From Tetraselmis striata (lineage: Eukaryota; Chlorophyta; Chlorodendrophyceae; Chlorodendrales; Chlorodendraceae): a stretch of 64,000 nucleotides of DNA. The notes under the pieces were generated by a model. That model had not been told where the DNA came from. It was given only the letters and a program-made list of their open reading frames with translations, and did not search any database. Positions 52,601-63,554 of the stretch are shown here, one piece after another (position 1 is the first letter of the stretch; the number at the start of each line of letters is the position of its first letter). Location of the stretch: NCBI GenBank assembly GCA_006384855.1, contig VCJN01000943.1:1-64000 (forward strand). Reading direction: 5' to 3'. Made by a program: the position numbers and the translations under genes.

Positions 52601-53834
52601 CACATGCATACACACAAGCGCCGGATGCCGGTCGCCCTGCTGCGATGCCCCGCGAGCGGCATTGGCGCCCTGCATGCAGCCGTCCCGTCCCCGGGACTGA
52701 TGCTGTCATGGCGCATGTCCTTGTACACTGGATGTGCCAGACCCGAACGTAAGGCACAGAGCGGGCTCCAGGGAGGGGCCGTCCCCCCCCGCCTTCACCC
52801 CCCTTCTGGTAATGACAACCTCCTATGCTGGTGCCCCCCCCCCCCCCCCCCCGGCCCCCATTTCATTCATGCTGCCTCGGATGGCAGGCGCACGCCGCGC
52901 TGCAGATGGACGCGCAGCCGATGACTGTGCACGGCCGCACCCTGCGCGTGGATTACGCCAAAGGGCCCGGCAACGCGGTGTGCCCCCCCCCCCCCCCCCC
53001 CCCCTCCACCACCACCACCAACCCGGTGGCCCGATGTCTCCCGCTGGGGGGCTGATGGGTGGGGGCTGGTGCGCGGCAGGGCGCGGGGCGGGAGGAGGGC
53101 GGCGGGCGCGGGGGGCGCTACGCGGAACGGCCGCCGCCACGCGCGCCGCAGGGCCCCGGCTACAAGGACCACGACACGCCGCTGCCGTGGGGCGTCGACG
53201 ACCGCGACAAGCCGGGCGGCTACCAGGGCCCCGAGGTGCGCCGCCCGCCTGGCCGCCGCCCCCATACGGCGCAGCCTGCCTTCCTGCCGCCCCATGGCAT
53301 CAAACAGGGCTCATGCCTGAGGACCTGCGGGACCACAAAGCGGCGCCATTCCGTCCTAGACCCGGACGGGAATCGCAGTGGCACACATGCACGCAGTGCA
53401 ATCCCTCCCTCCCTCCCTCCCTCGTAGGCATGTTTTGCGCCCAAGGTACTTGAGACGTCTATCATCGGCAAACATGATCAAGTACCAACAGTTCGCGTTA
53501 GTATATTTTTGTCGGCGTCAAACTCAATTGCTGTTCTTCGGTTTGCTTTCTGCTTCCTCGGCAACAAATGAGCCGTATTCGGGCATAAACTAAGGCCGCG
53601 TTGGGATGGTGATCAGTCCAGTCTGGTGGGGGAGGAATCCTGCTGCCCTGGCCCCTCGGCTTACTGCGCGGCGCGGTTGTTACCCCTCCCCCAACATCCA
53701 CACCCCAAGCCCCTCTGACCGGCAGTGCCCTGGTGTCCCGGCAGGAGGTGGCTGCCTACCGGCCGCCGCCTGCAGAGGAGGAGCCGCCCTCGGAGGAGGC
53801 GGACCGCGCCGCCGTTGTGTACGACGACCTGTAG
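49505..53834 (+). CDS. RRM-domain RNA-binding protein
   Basis: Exons: 49505-49570, 49847-49936, 50074-50267, 50394-50424, 50567-50913, 51856-51912, 52081-52183, 52888-52977, 53080-53235, 53745-53834; frames join consistently. The first five encode a long disordered Ala/Pro/Lys-rich region with basic patches ([15 protein letters not shown]). The middle exons build one [17 protein letters not shown] (RNP2), [34 protein letters not shown] (RNP1-like) and [14 protein letters not shown]. The C-terminus is Gly/Arg-rich, then acidic, ending VVYDDL. It is probably a nuclear RNA-processing factor; no specific orthologue is recognised. The intron 50914-51855 contains an antisense ABC1K exon fragment. 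Confidence 0.75.
51390..51551 (-). pseudogene. ABC1K (ADCK/UbiB-like) kinase exon fragment
   Basis: On the minus strand, after a splice-acceptor-like GGACAG, the frame reads [40 protein letters not shown] and [11 protein letters not shown]. The KIGQ motif followed by an S-x-R-x-D-L-L-P block is the hallmark N-terminal segment of ABC1K atypical kinases, which act in quinone metabolism in plastids and mitochondria. No other exon of such a gene is seen nearby. It sits antisense in an intron of the RRM gene, so it is most likely a transposed or relict exon. Confidence 0.7.
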
Positions 53835-55508
53835 CCCCTCCCGATGTCCCACTTGTGTGTGTGGGAGGGGGGGAGGGGGCGCGCCCGCCCCATGGGAGTG
53901 TCTCCATGCTAGAACAAGTCGCCTTGAGACCGGAAGGACGACTTGTTGACACACACCGACTCCGCCACCAAGTATGTGGTGCTAAAATCTTCGGCGAGCT
54001 TCTCCGAGCGCCTCCTGCCCCTGGATGCACCACGGGGCGGGCGGCGCTGCCTAGACAGAACACCCACCCACCCACACACACACACACACACGTGTCGACC
54101 AGCGCTACGGTCGGATGTACTCCTGAACTCGGCAGACGCCACTTCACGAAATGTAATGGCTTTATCATGGACCTCAACAGGGGCAGACGTCTTGCGATGA
54201 GTTGACGCGGTCGTCGCAATCCCGGGGTATCCGCATCAAGTGCGAGTTCACCCGGCCGCTGAAGCACTGCTACGGTAGGGACGGCATGTTCCCCTCATAT
54301 ACCGTCGGGGATGCCTTCAAATTTGTCGAGGTGACGCTCCTAACGGATGGGGAGTCCGCTTCCGAGCGCGCCCCATCATGCCGCCATGGTGTCACCCGCC
54401 AAAGTGCGGGTGGCTGCTCCTGGGCTGACCAGGACACTGCACCTCTTGTTGAGCGTTTGGCATTCTGACATGCCTCGCGAGTCCGGGTCCCGGCGAAGCG
54501 CATCACGCCCACGCCTGACCATCACCCAAGGAGCCGCCCTTCGGAAGCAACGCTTGTACAGCCTTCCTACTACCCGCGGCTGCCGGGAACCGCTCTGGGC
54601 AGGTGCGCTGAGTGCACCAGGGAAGCCCCGTGCACATCCCACACCAAGCGATGGCATGCTCGATGCGTCAGCGACCAGCATCGACGATAGGAAGCAAGGG
54701 CCGGCATGTTGCGGCGCTTGCCTGACAGTGCCGCGTCGCCCACGAGCGCCTCTTTCCCCACCCCTTTGACTCTTTGCCACCCCCTCCTCTTGCCCGTTGC
54801 GGTGCCGCAGTGGCTGCTGTGGACGATGTCGTGAAGGCATGCGGATTATCAACCAGCCCCCCCCCCCCCCCCCCCCCCCCCCCCCCACGCCCGCCCCAAG
54901 ACATACTCCGAGACTGCACTCCAGGTCGGGGTTCTAGGGTTGTTACTAGGTTTTTTATAGGGTTGCTGCTGTGGATGATGCCGTGCTCCGCCAGCAGCTC
55001 AACAGCACCGCGACCTGTGCTGGTGGACAGGACATGCAGATTACCCCCCCCCCCCCCCCCGGGCAGTACATTCCTAGACTGCAGTCAAGCTCGGGGTCCT
55101 AGGGTTGGTGTGGATTGCGCTCGATGAGTGATATCGCGTTGGGGTGTCTCAATAGTACCGTCGCCCCAAATCCGCTGCCGCCGGTGTTGCATTTCGGGAG
55201 CCCTCTCACCCCCGACAAGAGTCAGCTGATTGCACCAGCCATGGTTGTGACAATGTACTGGTGCGTTTCAATGCGGGTGGAGTCTGCGCGCGGTTGTCGC
55301 AGGTGGGCGGATCCGGTGGCTTTAGGGCTTATGAACATTGAAAGAGCATCGGGCCACCGGATGCCAAGGCTGCGGACGGCGCCAGTAGGCAAAGAACAGT
55401 TGCACTCCTATGCGGCAGGGCCGGCGGACGCTGGGGAAGAATGGTTCAACTACAGGTAGGTATTTATGGTGCGCTTAGGGTTTATGGGGGTCTCCTTAGG
55501 GTAATGAG
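53835..55508. other. intergenic with a tandem C-tract repeat
   Basis: No gene is recognised. Two related ~150-bp units lie at about 54810-54945 and 54962-55110. Each runs GCTGCTGTGGA(C/T)GATG, then a long C homopolymer, then a GACTGCA-TC and GGGGT-CTAGGGTTG block. The first C tract is one of the longest homopolymers in the window (over 25 C). Confidence 0.5.
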
Positions 55509-57494
55509 CTATGAGGGCGAGAAGGGCGGGCGCCCCTCCGCGCCCGCGATCTCCCCCGGCGTTGGCTCCTCCAGGTAGAAGGCCTGCCGCAGTCGCACGG
55601 GCGGGGTGGTGGCCCCTGTCGGCGGGGACCCGCCGCGCCCCTCCGCGTCCCCCTCCCCCCACCCGCCCCTGCTCATGCCCGTGCCCCCCTCCGCTGCCGC
55701 CGCCTCCTCCTCCTCCTCCCGCACCGCCTGCCACATGCACTCCGCCTTCCACTCCGCGCGCCGCGTGTCCAGGATGGGCCACCAGACCAGCGTCCAGCAG
55801 ATGGCCAGCATGTAGGCCAGCACCGACAGGAAGTAACCCAGCCGGATGAGGCTGAAGTACAGCTCCTCCGCGCCCGCCACCAGCCCCACCCCGCGCAGCG
55901 CCACGCCCACTAGCAGCGCCACCTAGGGAAGGAGGGGCCCGGGGGGGGGGGGGGGGGGGGGGGGGTGGGGGATTCGTGAGCAGCAGCTACGCAAAGTGTT
56001 ATTTGGGGTATGGTGAGGGCATTGATAGGGTTTTCCATAGGGCTTGTCATCTGCTCCCATATCAGCTTCCGCATGGGCGCTTTCGTCTCGGGCTTGGCGG
56101 TGCCACAGGGGTTGGCTGGCACTGCTTCGGGGTGGTGGGAAGAGCGGGGGAGGGGGGGCGCTCACGGTGAGGACGCCCTGCAGCCCGCGCAGCCGCCGCC
56201 GCAGCGTAAAGTTGAGCGCAGCGCGCGCGACGTTGTCGAAGGTGCTCCACAGCGCGAGCAGGTAGACGAAGAAGAAGATGCCGGAGAGGATGGTGGAGGA
56301 GGCGGGGAAGAGGCAGGTGGTGCAGGCGGGCCTGCCGGGTGCGACACACCCACGGTGTCAGGGAATTCCACTCCCACCCTCATTCTCATTCGCCCGCAAG
56401 ACAAATGAAAGGGAAAGGAGGGGGGGGGGGGGGTGGGGGTAGAGGACCTCAGGTCGTTCTCGCTGAGCTCCGGCTGGCAGATGGCGGTGCGCGTCTGCTG
56501 TTTGCTGACCAGCAGGAACATGTCTTCTAGGTCGTTGCCCTGTCGATGGGGGCGGCGTCATGCGGCAGACGGCGTGATGGACCGGGGCATGCTGGAGGAA
56601 GGGGAAGGTGTGTGTGTGTGTGTGGTGGGGGGGGGGGGGGGGGGGGGGGCGCACGGACCTCCACATAGCCCATGCCTGGAACGAGGTTAATGAGCGCGAA
56701 GAGGGCCTGGCAGATCAGGATGGGCACTGTCGCCAGGAGGGCCAGGAGCAGGATGTGCGTGCTGTGACTCGCGTTCCGGTCACGGAGGCTCGTCCTGCAC
56801 GCGAGACTCAGCTCAGCACCCCCTCCCCCCCCTCCACTCTACCCTGTTTTCCGGCTGGAACTCGGGCTGGCGGCGCACCCGTAGCTGGCTCTGCACGCAA
56901 ACAGCGCGACGAGCAGCAGGAACGGTTCCGCAAAGCCGAGGCCAACCACCAGGAAGGCGCGGCACATGTTAGCCACCTCCTGCGCGTTGATGTCCAGCAG
57001 GCTCCACAGCGGCAGCAGCCCGTTGGGTGACCACACCAGCGCCAGCGGGAGTGTTTGCGCCACCTGCAGCGCACCCAATGAGCGAGGTGGATGAGGTGGG
57101 CCGGAAGGGGTGGGCAGGCAGGGGCAGCCTGGCAGTAGGGCGGCGGCCGCACCATGAGCACCACCGAGGAGAGCAGCATCACGACGCGCACGGCCCACAG
57201 GGAGTTGAACTCGCTCATTCCGGCTTTCCAGGCGCAGACGGAGCAGCACAGCCAATCGGGGTAGGGCACCACGTAGAAGCAGCTCACCAGGCAGAGGATG
57301 GCCGACGCCGCTGACCGCCGGAGGGAAGGGAGGGGGAGAAGTAAGTCAACACGGACAACCGTCTTCCCAGAGACGAGAAAGTCCACCGGATCCGTCGCGT
57401 GGGTGGAGGGTGGGGGGGGGGGGGGCGCACCTGAGATGCAGAATATGGCGAGTTCTATAATGAGGTGGGGGTCCACCTCCCCGAGCGCCACCAT
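55509..57494 (-). CDS. multi-pass membrane protein, family not recognised
   Basis: Seven exons join perfectly in frame: 57494-57431, 57310-57153, 57063-56843, 56794-56659, 56539-56448, 56331-56166, 55922-55509, giving 416 aa. About seven hydrophobic helices are visible: LIIELAIFCISASAILCLVS; VRVVMLLSSVVLMVAQTLPL; FLVVGLGFAEPFLLLVALFA; ILLLALLATVPILICQALFA; ILSGIFFFVYLLALWSTF; VALLVGVALRGVGLVAG; and YFLSVLAYMLAICWTLVWW. A polar loop (GNDLEDMFLLVSKQQTRTAI) lies between the fourth and fifth. The C-terminal ~75 residues are charged and low-complexity. The seven-helix layout could be a receptor-like or scaffold membrane protein; I do not assign it to a family. Confidence 0.7.
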
Positions 57495-57964
57495 CCCGCG
57501 CCCGCCCCCCCGCCTCCCCCACCTGCGACGCCGACTCTCTGGTTTCCGTCCCTGGCCAACGGCAGCGCTCTGCTGTGCAGTAGCTAATTTGGTGGCGCGG
57601 TTGCCGGGACCTGCGCCGCCGCCCCCGGCGCCTCCCAAAGTGCGGTCTGACCGAGGGCTCGAGTAGGGCTGACCGCCTGGCGAGCGAGCGAGACCTCCCC
57701 CCCCCCCCCCACACACACACACACCCGGGACTGCCGCGCCCGCGATCAATCCTCAGCCACCGCCGAGCGCTGAAAGCGGTTCCTCACGCACCTCCCCTCT
57801 GTTACGGGGCCTTTCCCCATGCGCTTCCGCATCCCCAACCGCCTCGGCCGGACCGGCGGCAGTCAAGTGCTGATGAGCCGCGGCGCCCGGAATAATCCAC
57901 CTACCGTCCGCCGCATCTCACTATCATCGTCCTCTCGGTCTCGCTACAGTCTACAGGGTAGCGA

Positions 57965-58869
57965 CCAGGGTTGTGCCGAACTCAGTTCAGTTCGGGGTAG
58001 TTCGGGAGTTCGGGCCGAAACCGAACTGAACCGCCCGAATTCAGTTCGGACTGAACTGCCTCGGAAATCGCCCGAACCGGGGGGTCTCCGAACTACAGCA
58101 CTGTAACTCGACAGATATGACCCCAACGAGTTACCACAGCGTCCGTACATGGAGATAAGGTGTTCTACGGTGAGAAATTTCCCCCGCACGCCCCAGAACC
58201 TCTCCAGATAAGGTGCAATAGCCGCCATCCAGATGTTCAGCGCACAACACTCCCACACTCAAACCTGAACCAGGTCCACTGTCAACCTTATATAGAATCG
58301 CCGCCCATCAGTACTCATCATGAACGCGGAGATGAGGTAATGGACGACGTAGTCGAGTCGAGGGTCGAGGAGGACGTTGTCGTGGATGAGGAGCTGCATG
58401 CCGCCAGCGACGATGCCGGCGCGCAGGCAACCGCCGACGTTACTCCCCTTGCAATGCGGCGGCGCCCCCCTCGCGTGCCTAGCACCGCCGCTTCGCGTGC
58501 CCGAAGGCAGCTCACCCTGCCTGACTGTGGGGGCAAGGCACTCGATGAGCAGCTCACCCTGCAGCATGAACTTGTGGAGGAGTGGCAGGAGACAGCCAAC
58601 GACACCGCGCGCTTCAACATATGATGCGCCGTATAGCCATTGCACCAGCTAGTTCTAGGCATATTCATACCGCAGTTCGGTGGCAGTTCAGCGGCAGTTC
58701 GGTGGCAGTTCAGGCTGAACTCAGTTCGGTTCGGGCAGTTCGGACAGTTCAGTTGTTCGGTTCAGTCCGAACTGCGGTTCAGTTCAGTCTGAACTGTATT
58801 CGGCCGAACTCCCTGAATTCAGTTCGGTCCGAACCGAACTCGGCCAAAGTGAGTTCGGCACAACCCTGG
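57965..58869. mobile_element. non-autonomous DNA transposon with 20-bp TIRs
   Basis: CCAGGGTTGTGCCGAACTCA at 57965-57984 is perfectly inverted at 58850-58869. TAGCGA flanks both sides (57959-57964 and 58870-58875) as a probable 6-bp target duplication; the flank right of the element continues CCAGGGTTG, so the duplication may be longer or the site may resemble the end. The sub-terminal arms are long arrays of CAGTTCGG/CCGAACTG motifs, direct and inverted. The 400-bp centre has frames on both strands but no transposase motif. Confidence 0.75.
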
Positions 58870-58875
58870 TAGCGA

Positions 58876-60119
58876 CCAGGGTTGGGCTGCAGTCCACTTT
58901 CCAGTACATGGATACAAGGCTGCAGTATGTATGTTGCGCATGTATCCATGTATTACCATATGTACACAAATGCCAAACATTAGCGCTGTACGGCGGTGTA
59001 TATACATACGTATATACGTACTTTTTTACATCAGTGCCTTAACATATGCGCACTACAATGAATAGAACTATATGATGTAAACTACACCCCTCCACATAAA
59101 TCCGGGTTTTGCATTTTCGATCCCAAAGCGCATGCATGGGCGAGGATAACGCCGGCTGCATATGCATACATGCTAAGCACAGAGGGAATAGTTCGGGCAA
59201 ACGCCTATTGTGCGCTTTATACCCACCCGCGCGACAACACGACAATTTGTGGGCGCCCTTTAAAAAACGCGAAATCAGTCCATGATGCGTTGGCGCTAGA
59301 AAATTGTGGGTTGCGCCAACCGTGCAAACCTATGGAAATTGCGGCACTCGTCGCACCAAACTCGGTGAATACGGCCCTTGGCATAAGTTGCACACACTAT
59401 GCGTGTAGGCCACTGAAAGCAAGTCGCTATAGGCACAACATGACACCCCAACGACAAGTTGCCATTGTGGGGAGCAGTTTTCGGGTGAACGCACGTAGGA
59501 GAGGCGCTCGATGCCCCCTTGGCGTAGGGCAATGCTCTACTAAGAGAGCGCGTGGTGGAATGCCAGTTGCACCGTTTCGTGGGCGGGGTGGCGCGGTAGG
59601 GGCGTGGACTTTAATTAATATGAAATTCGTTGAAATGAAATGTTGTGGAAAATGGCATTTTGGCTGGTAGATTTGTGTATCGCTAGGAGGCGGCACATGC
59701 CAAGTGTTGGTGGTCCGTGGTCATCCACACACATAACGCTCTCGCGCAACCGAGTATGGGGCTTAGACACGCTCTTGGCGCAAAGCCACACGCCCGACAT
59801 GAGTGGGCACATGAGGCAGCGTTGGCCCAATTGACGGCTCGTGACCTCGTTGTTGGTGGAGATGGGGCACATGGCTCCGGTTCCGGGCAGCGCATCGCGG
59901 GACAGCCGATATGCAGCGGGGGAGCCGCAGAGCGCCCCGTCTTGCTAGAGCTAGCCCAGAGCGGCCGTGTCGGAGCAAAATCCGTGAGTGACGAGGATGA
60001 CTACATACCTCGCGGTGCCAGAGCTATTGCAGCGAGCAGAGTCTGGTTACGAGGCCGTTCGACTGGTCAACCGAGTGCCTGGACTCTTCCCCCCTGAGCA
60101 CCGACCTAACAAACGAGTA
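58876..60119. other. intergenic
   Basis: No gene is recognised. The segment near 59085-59150 (CCCCTCCACATAAATCCGGGTTT) is related to 32320-32350. The frames around 59717-60097 precede the recombinase remnant and may include its unrecognised 5' part. Confidence 0.4.
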
Positions 60120-61047
60120 CGTACCTCAAGCAGGATGACCGGCGTCTGCCGGCCCAGGAGGAGTATTTATGGATGTCGTGTTTCGGGCACATTGGGGCCA
60201 AGTCGCTGCAACCCTACCTGTCTGCAATCAACACGTTCTTCTAGCTGCACAACCTCGACCCAGTCGCCAAGGACAACCTGTACCTTACTGCAGCTAGGCG
60301 TGGGCTGATGATGCGGCAACGCCGTCTTGAAGCCGCCTCTTTGCGAGTTCCTATGCATGCTGATGTAGCTTACAGCTTCGTCGAGAGGGCCAAGTTGATG
60401 TTGTCTGCTCCCACCACAGAGTACCAGTACAACTTCCGAGCCCTCCTGGCCTCGGTTGTCAACTTCATGTTCTTTGCCAGGGGACTTACTGGCGTGTCCT
60501 GCCGAGTGCGGGATGTGCATGTCGACGATTACAACATTACCCTGCAGGTATACTGCGAGAAAGGTCGCGCTGGCCGACGGGGTCCCGACGACCTTCGCGT
60601 GCTTCTCCTTCCGGTGTCAGAACACCCCCGAGTTGCGCGTCTCCTGCACCACTTCATCGACCACGTACAATCTGTCCCCCTGCCTTGGCTGTACATTCTG
60701 GTGCCTTACCTGTTGCCTTGGCTGAAATAAACTTCTGGGCGGTCACCCCAAGCGAGCAGTCAAAAGCTTGGACCGCCGCTACAATGTCGGACTGCATGTC
60801 TACAACCGTTCGTCTTGTCGGTGCTTCCTCTCCCGCCGGCACTTCCTGGACCTCACACATCCTTCGCAAGGGAGCAGCGTCTGCCGCTAACGCCATCGGA
60901 GCTCCACTGTCCCACATTCGCTACCCAGGCGGCTGGGCCACTAACTCCGACGTCGTTCTGGACTACATCGACCCCAACGTTCTTCCTTCACCTGGCGCGT
61001 CACGTCATTTTCAAAAAATTTGGCAAGACATTGATGGCCTTAATTAA
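60120..61047 (+). pseudogene. tyrosine recombinase of a eukaryotic YR element, decayed
   Basis: The frame begins with YLKQDDRRLPAQEEYLWMSC and SLQPYLSAINTFF, then an in-frame TAG at about 60242-60244. It continues through a core region (YNFRALLASVVNFMFFARGL, RVRDVHVDDYNITLQVYCEK), shifts frame near 60670, and ends with WTSHILRKGAASAANAIGAP, IRYPGGWATNSDVVLDYIDP. The last block supplies HxxR, Trp (in place of the second His) and Tyr of the catalytic set. The pattern matches YRs found in DIRS-like or Crypton-like elements and stand-alone algal YR genes. No reverse transcriptase was found nearby, so the element type is open. Confidence 0.65.
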
Positions 61048-61884
61048 CGAGATGATATGAACTAAAAACTACATCCCCCATCAATGGCGTAGCTCGACCA
61101 TATCGGTTGCCGTGGTTCTTCTTTGGCCACGTCGCGCCCCTCCGCCACTTCCAAGTCCAACATGACTCCGCAGCGGTGGCCTTCCCGGTGCCTCCTTCAC
61201 GACCTGGCGCTACCCCTTCTCCGTCAATCCACCGCTCTCCCCGTTCGCTCATGACTGGCAAAACCAGACTCAACATTGAAATGTTCTAAACTAGTTTATG
61301 GGGTTTCCTCCCGTGACCTAACCGCTCTTCAGCTACAAGTGCTGCTCAGTGGTACGGGAACTAGGCACCTGTCGTTGCGCCCTTTTTGGGTGCAGCATGA
61401 GTAGACATAGAAGCAGCCATAACAGCTGAGCCTGCCATCTTCCAGTTTTCGCTGCGTTACACGCAGCGCCCTCCCTGACTCCGTTTTCCCTCCACGCTTT
61501 TCACTTTACCTTCCTGCTGCCAATTTCGGCTCTTGAATGTGTAAAGCCGCCTGCACATTTTTGGCAAAACTAGACTCAACTTTGAAATACGTACATTCCC
61601 GGGCCACATTATGGGCTGTACGGGTGGGTGGGGAATATGGGCAGCATATGGCTGCTTGACGGAAAACCGGATCAGGCGAGGCCCGCCCGACGCGGCCCGA
61701 AAGCTCGACTCGCAACTCGTCAGAAGCAGGCTGGCCTGCAGCGGGCTGCTTTTGCACAGCTTGTGCGCGGGCTGCGTGAAATCTGCGCAGGGGACCACAC
61801 GTGGTCGGGACAGGGCGAGGGTCGGGACAGGGTCTGGCGAGATCGCCAAGGCTCGTCGCCTCGCCAACTGCGAGTCTGGCCGAC
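61048..61884. other. intergenic, promoter side of the Fe-ADH gene
   Basis: No gene is recognised; only unconvincing short frames. It should include the promoter and 5' UTR of the downstream dehydrogenase. Confidence 0.4.
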
Positions 61885-63554
61885 ATGTTTCGCTCCGCCG
61901 CCACAGCCTGCCGCGCCGTCGTCGGTGGCAAGCCCTGGGTCGGGGCGACCGTACATGAGACGTCGCGGCGCATGCTATGCAACGCCACCTCGGTGGCCAG
62001 ATGTAGCGGCGAGGGCGTTGTTGGTGTGAGCGCCGAGAAAAGCTCTGCCGACCCGCCGAGCTCGCTTCGCCCGGCCACCGACGTCGCACAGCTCACAAGG
62101 TTTGCGTCGCAGTCGGCCCACAGCGTCGGCTACCGTTACGAACCGGGGCCTCACGGCTACGCGTTTCACATGCCACCCATAAGTCTGATCGGAGCGAACT
62201 CCCTGCCGCAGTCCGGGGAAGTCATCTCCCGGCTGGGCTTCCGGAAGGCGCTTCTGGTGACGGACAAGTTTCTGAGTCAGCGCGGGGGGACCGGCTTCAT
62301 GATCTCTGTGCTCGTCGCAAACGACATTGACTACCACGTGTTTGATGGGGTGTCCTCCAACCCTACGCGCGGGGAGGTGGAGCATGGCCTGAGAGTACTG
62401 TCAGAGCAAGGCTGCGACTTTATTCTCTCCTTTGGCGGCGGCTCCCCGCACGACGCGGCGAAAGTGATCAGCCTGCTCAAAACTAACGGCGGTGATGTCA
62501 GTGACTACGTCGGAGTGAACTTGGCTAAGGCCAAGGGCTTCCCTCTAGTTGCGGTCGGGACCTCCGGCACGGCATCCGAAATGACACGCTTTGCGTGCAT
62601 CACCGACGAAGACAGAATGAGCAAGCTGTCAATCATCGACGACATGATGACGCCAGTGGTGACCGTGGAGGACCCAGCCGTTCTGCGGATGCCTCGTCAT
62701 TTGACAGCTGCGACCGGGATGGACTGCCTCACGCATGCCATCGAAGCGTACCTATCCACACACAGCAACCCGGTCACTGACGCCACGGCTCTGCACAGCA
62801 TCAAGCTCGCCGCGGCATTTCTGTGTCAAGCCCATGCAACGACTAACTACTCCGATCTGCAGGAGCGGAAGGCCAACAGCCGGGCCCGTGACATGATGGG
62901 CTATGCCAGCTACCTTGCCGGCATGGCCTTCAACAACGCCGGCCTGGGGCTGGTACATGCCATGAGCCACCAGATCGGCGGCCTGTACAACCTGCCCCAC
63001 GGCGTCTGCTGTGCGGTGTTGCTGCCGTCTGTGCTCGAGTTCAATGCGGTCGCACGGCCGGCTCACATTGAAGACATCGCTAATGCCATCGGTTTGAAGG
63101 CAGGATCCCTCCGGCCGCAGTGTTGCCTACATGTCGGAATCTTGTGCTTGCCGGCCTTGCTGACGCGCGTGTATTGCGAACACAACCATCCGCAGGCAAA
63201 CACAAGCTCTGAAGCCCTGACCATGGTGATCTCCTTCGTGCTGGACCTGAACCGAAACCTGGGCTTTGCCCCGCAACTTGCAGGTACAGCAGTACGTTGC
63301 CATGCCGGTCGCCGTCCTGTTGTTGCCATCAGTCACCACTCTATGCCACAAGGCGGTGCTTGTTAATGGTACGCGCGTGCTAATGTGCTGGTTCTCTGCA
63401 GGAGATGGGCGTCGTCAGGGAAGACTTTGAGCTGATGGCCCGGAATGCTCTTCACGACAGCTGCCTCTTGACAAACTGCAGGCAGCACGTAACCACGGCG
63501 CAGATAGAGAGCCTCTTTGAGCTGGCGTATTCGCAAGACTTTGAATGGCGATGA
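61885..63554 (+). CDS. iron-dependent (group III) alcohol dehydrogenase
   Basis: The ATG at 61885 opens a basic, Ser/Ala-rich leader (FRSAATACRAVVGGKPW), suggesting mitochondrial import. The nucleotide-binding block is LSFGGGSPHDAAK (residues ~181-193), followed by VGTSGTASEMTRFA. The metal ligands are D280 and H284 in GMDCLTHAIEAY, and H358 and H372 in GLVHAMSHQIGGLYNLPHG, with the usual 14-residue spacing. A short exon (63196-63279, TSSEALTMVISFVLDLNR...) and a last exon (63402-63554, EMGVVREDFELMARNALHD) complete the helical domain. It oxidises alcohols or reduces aldehydes with NAD(P). The two 3' introns seem to be GC-AG, both starting GCAGG. The family also includes hydroxyacid-oxoacid transhydrogenases, so the substrate is open. 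Confidence 0.8.

Noticed and set aside
58160..58624. 154-aa frame inside the TIR element as a transposase
   Set aside because: No DDE, zinc-finger or other transposase motif; competing frames of similar length exist on the minus strand.
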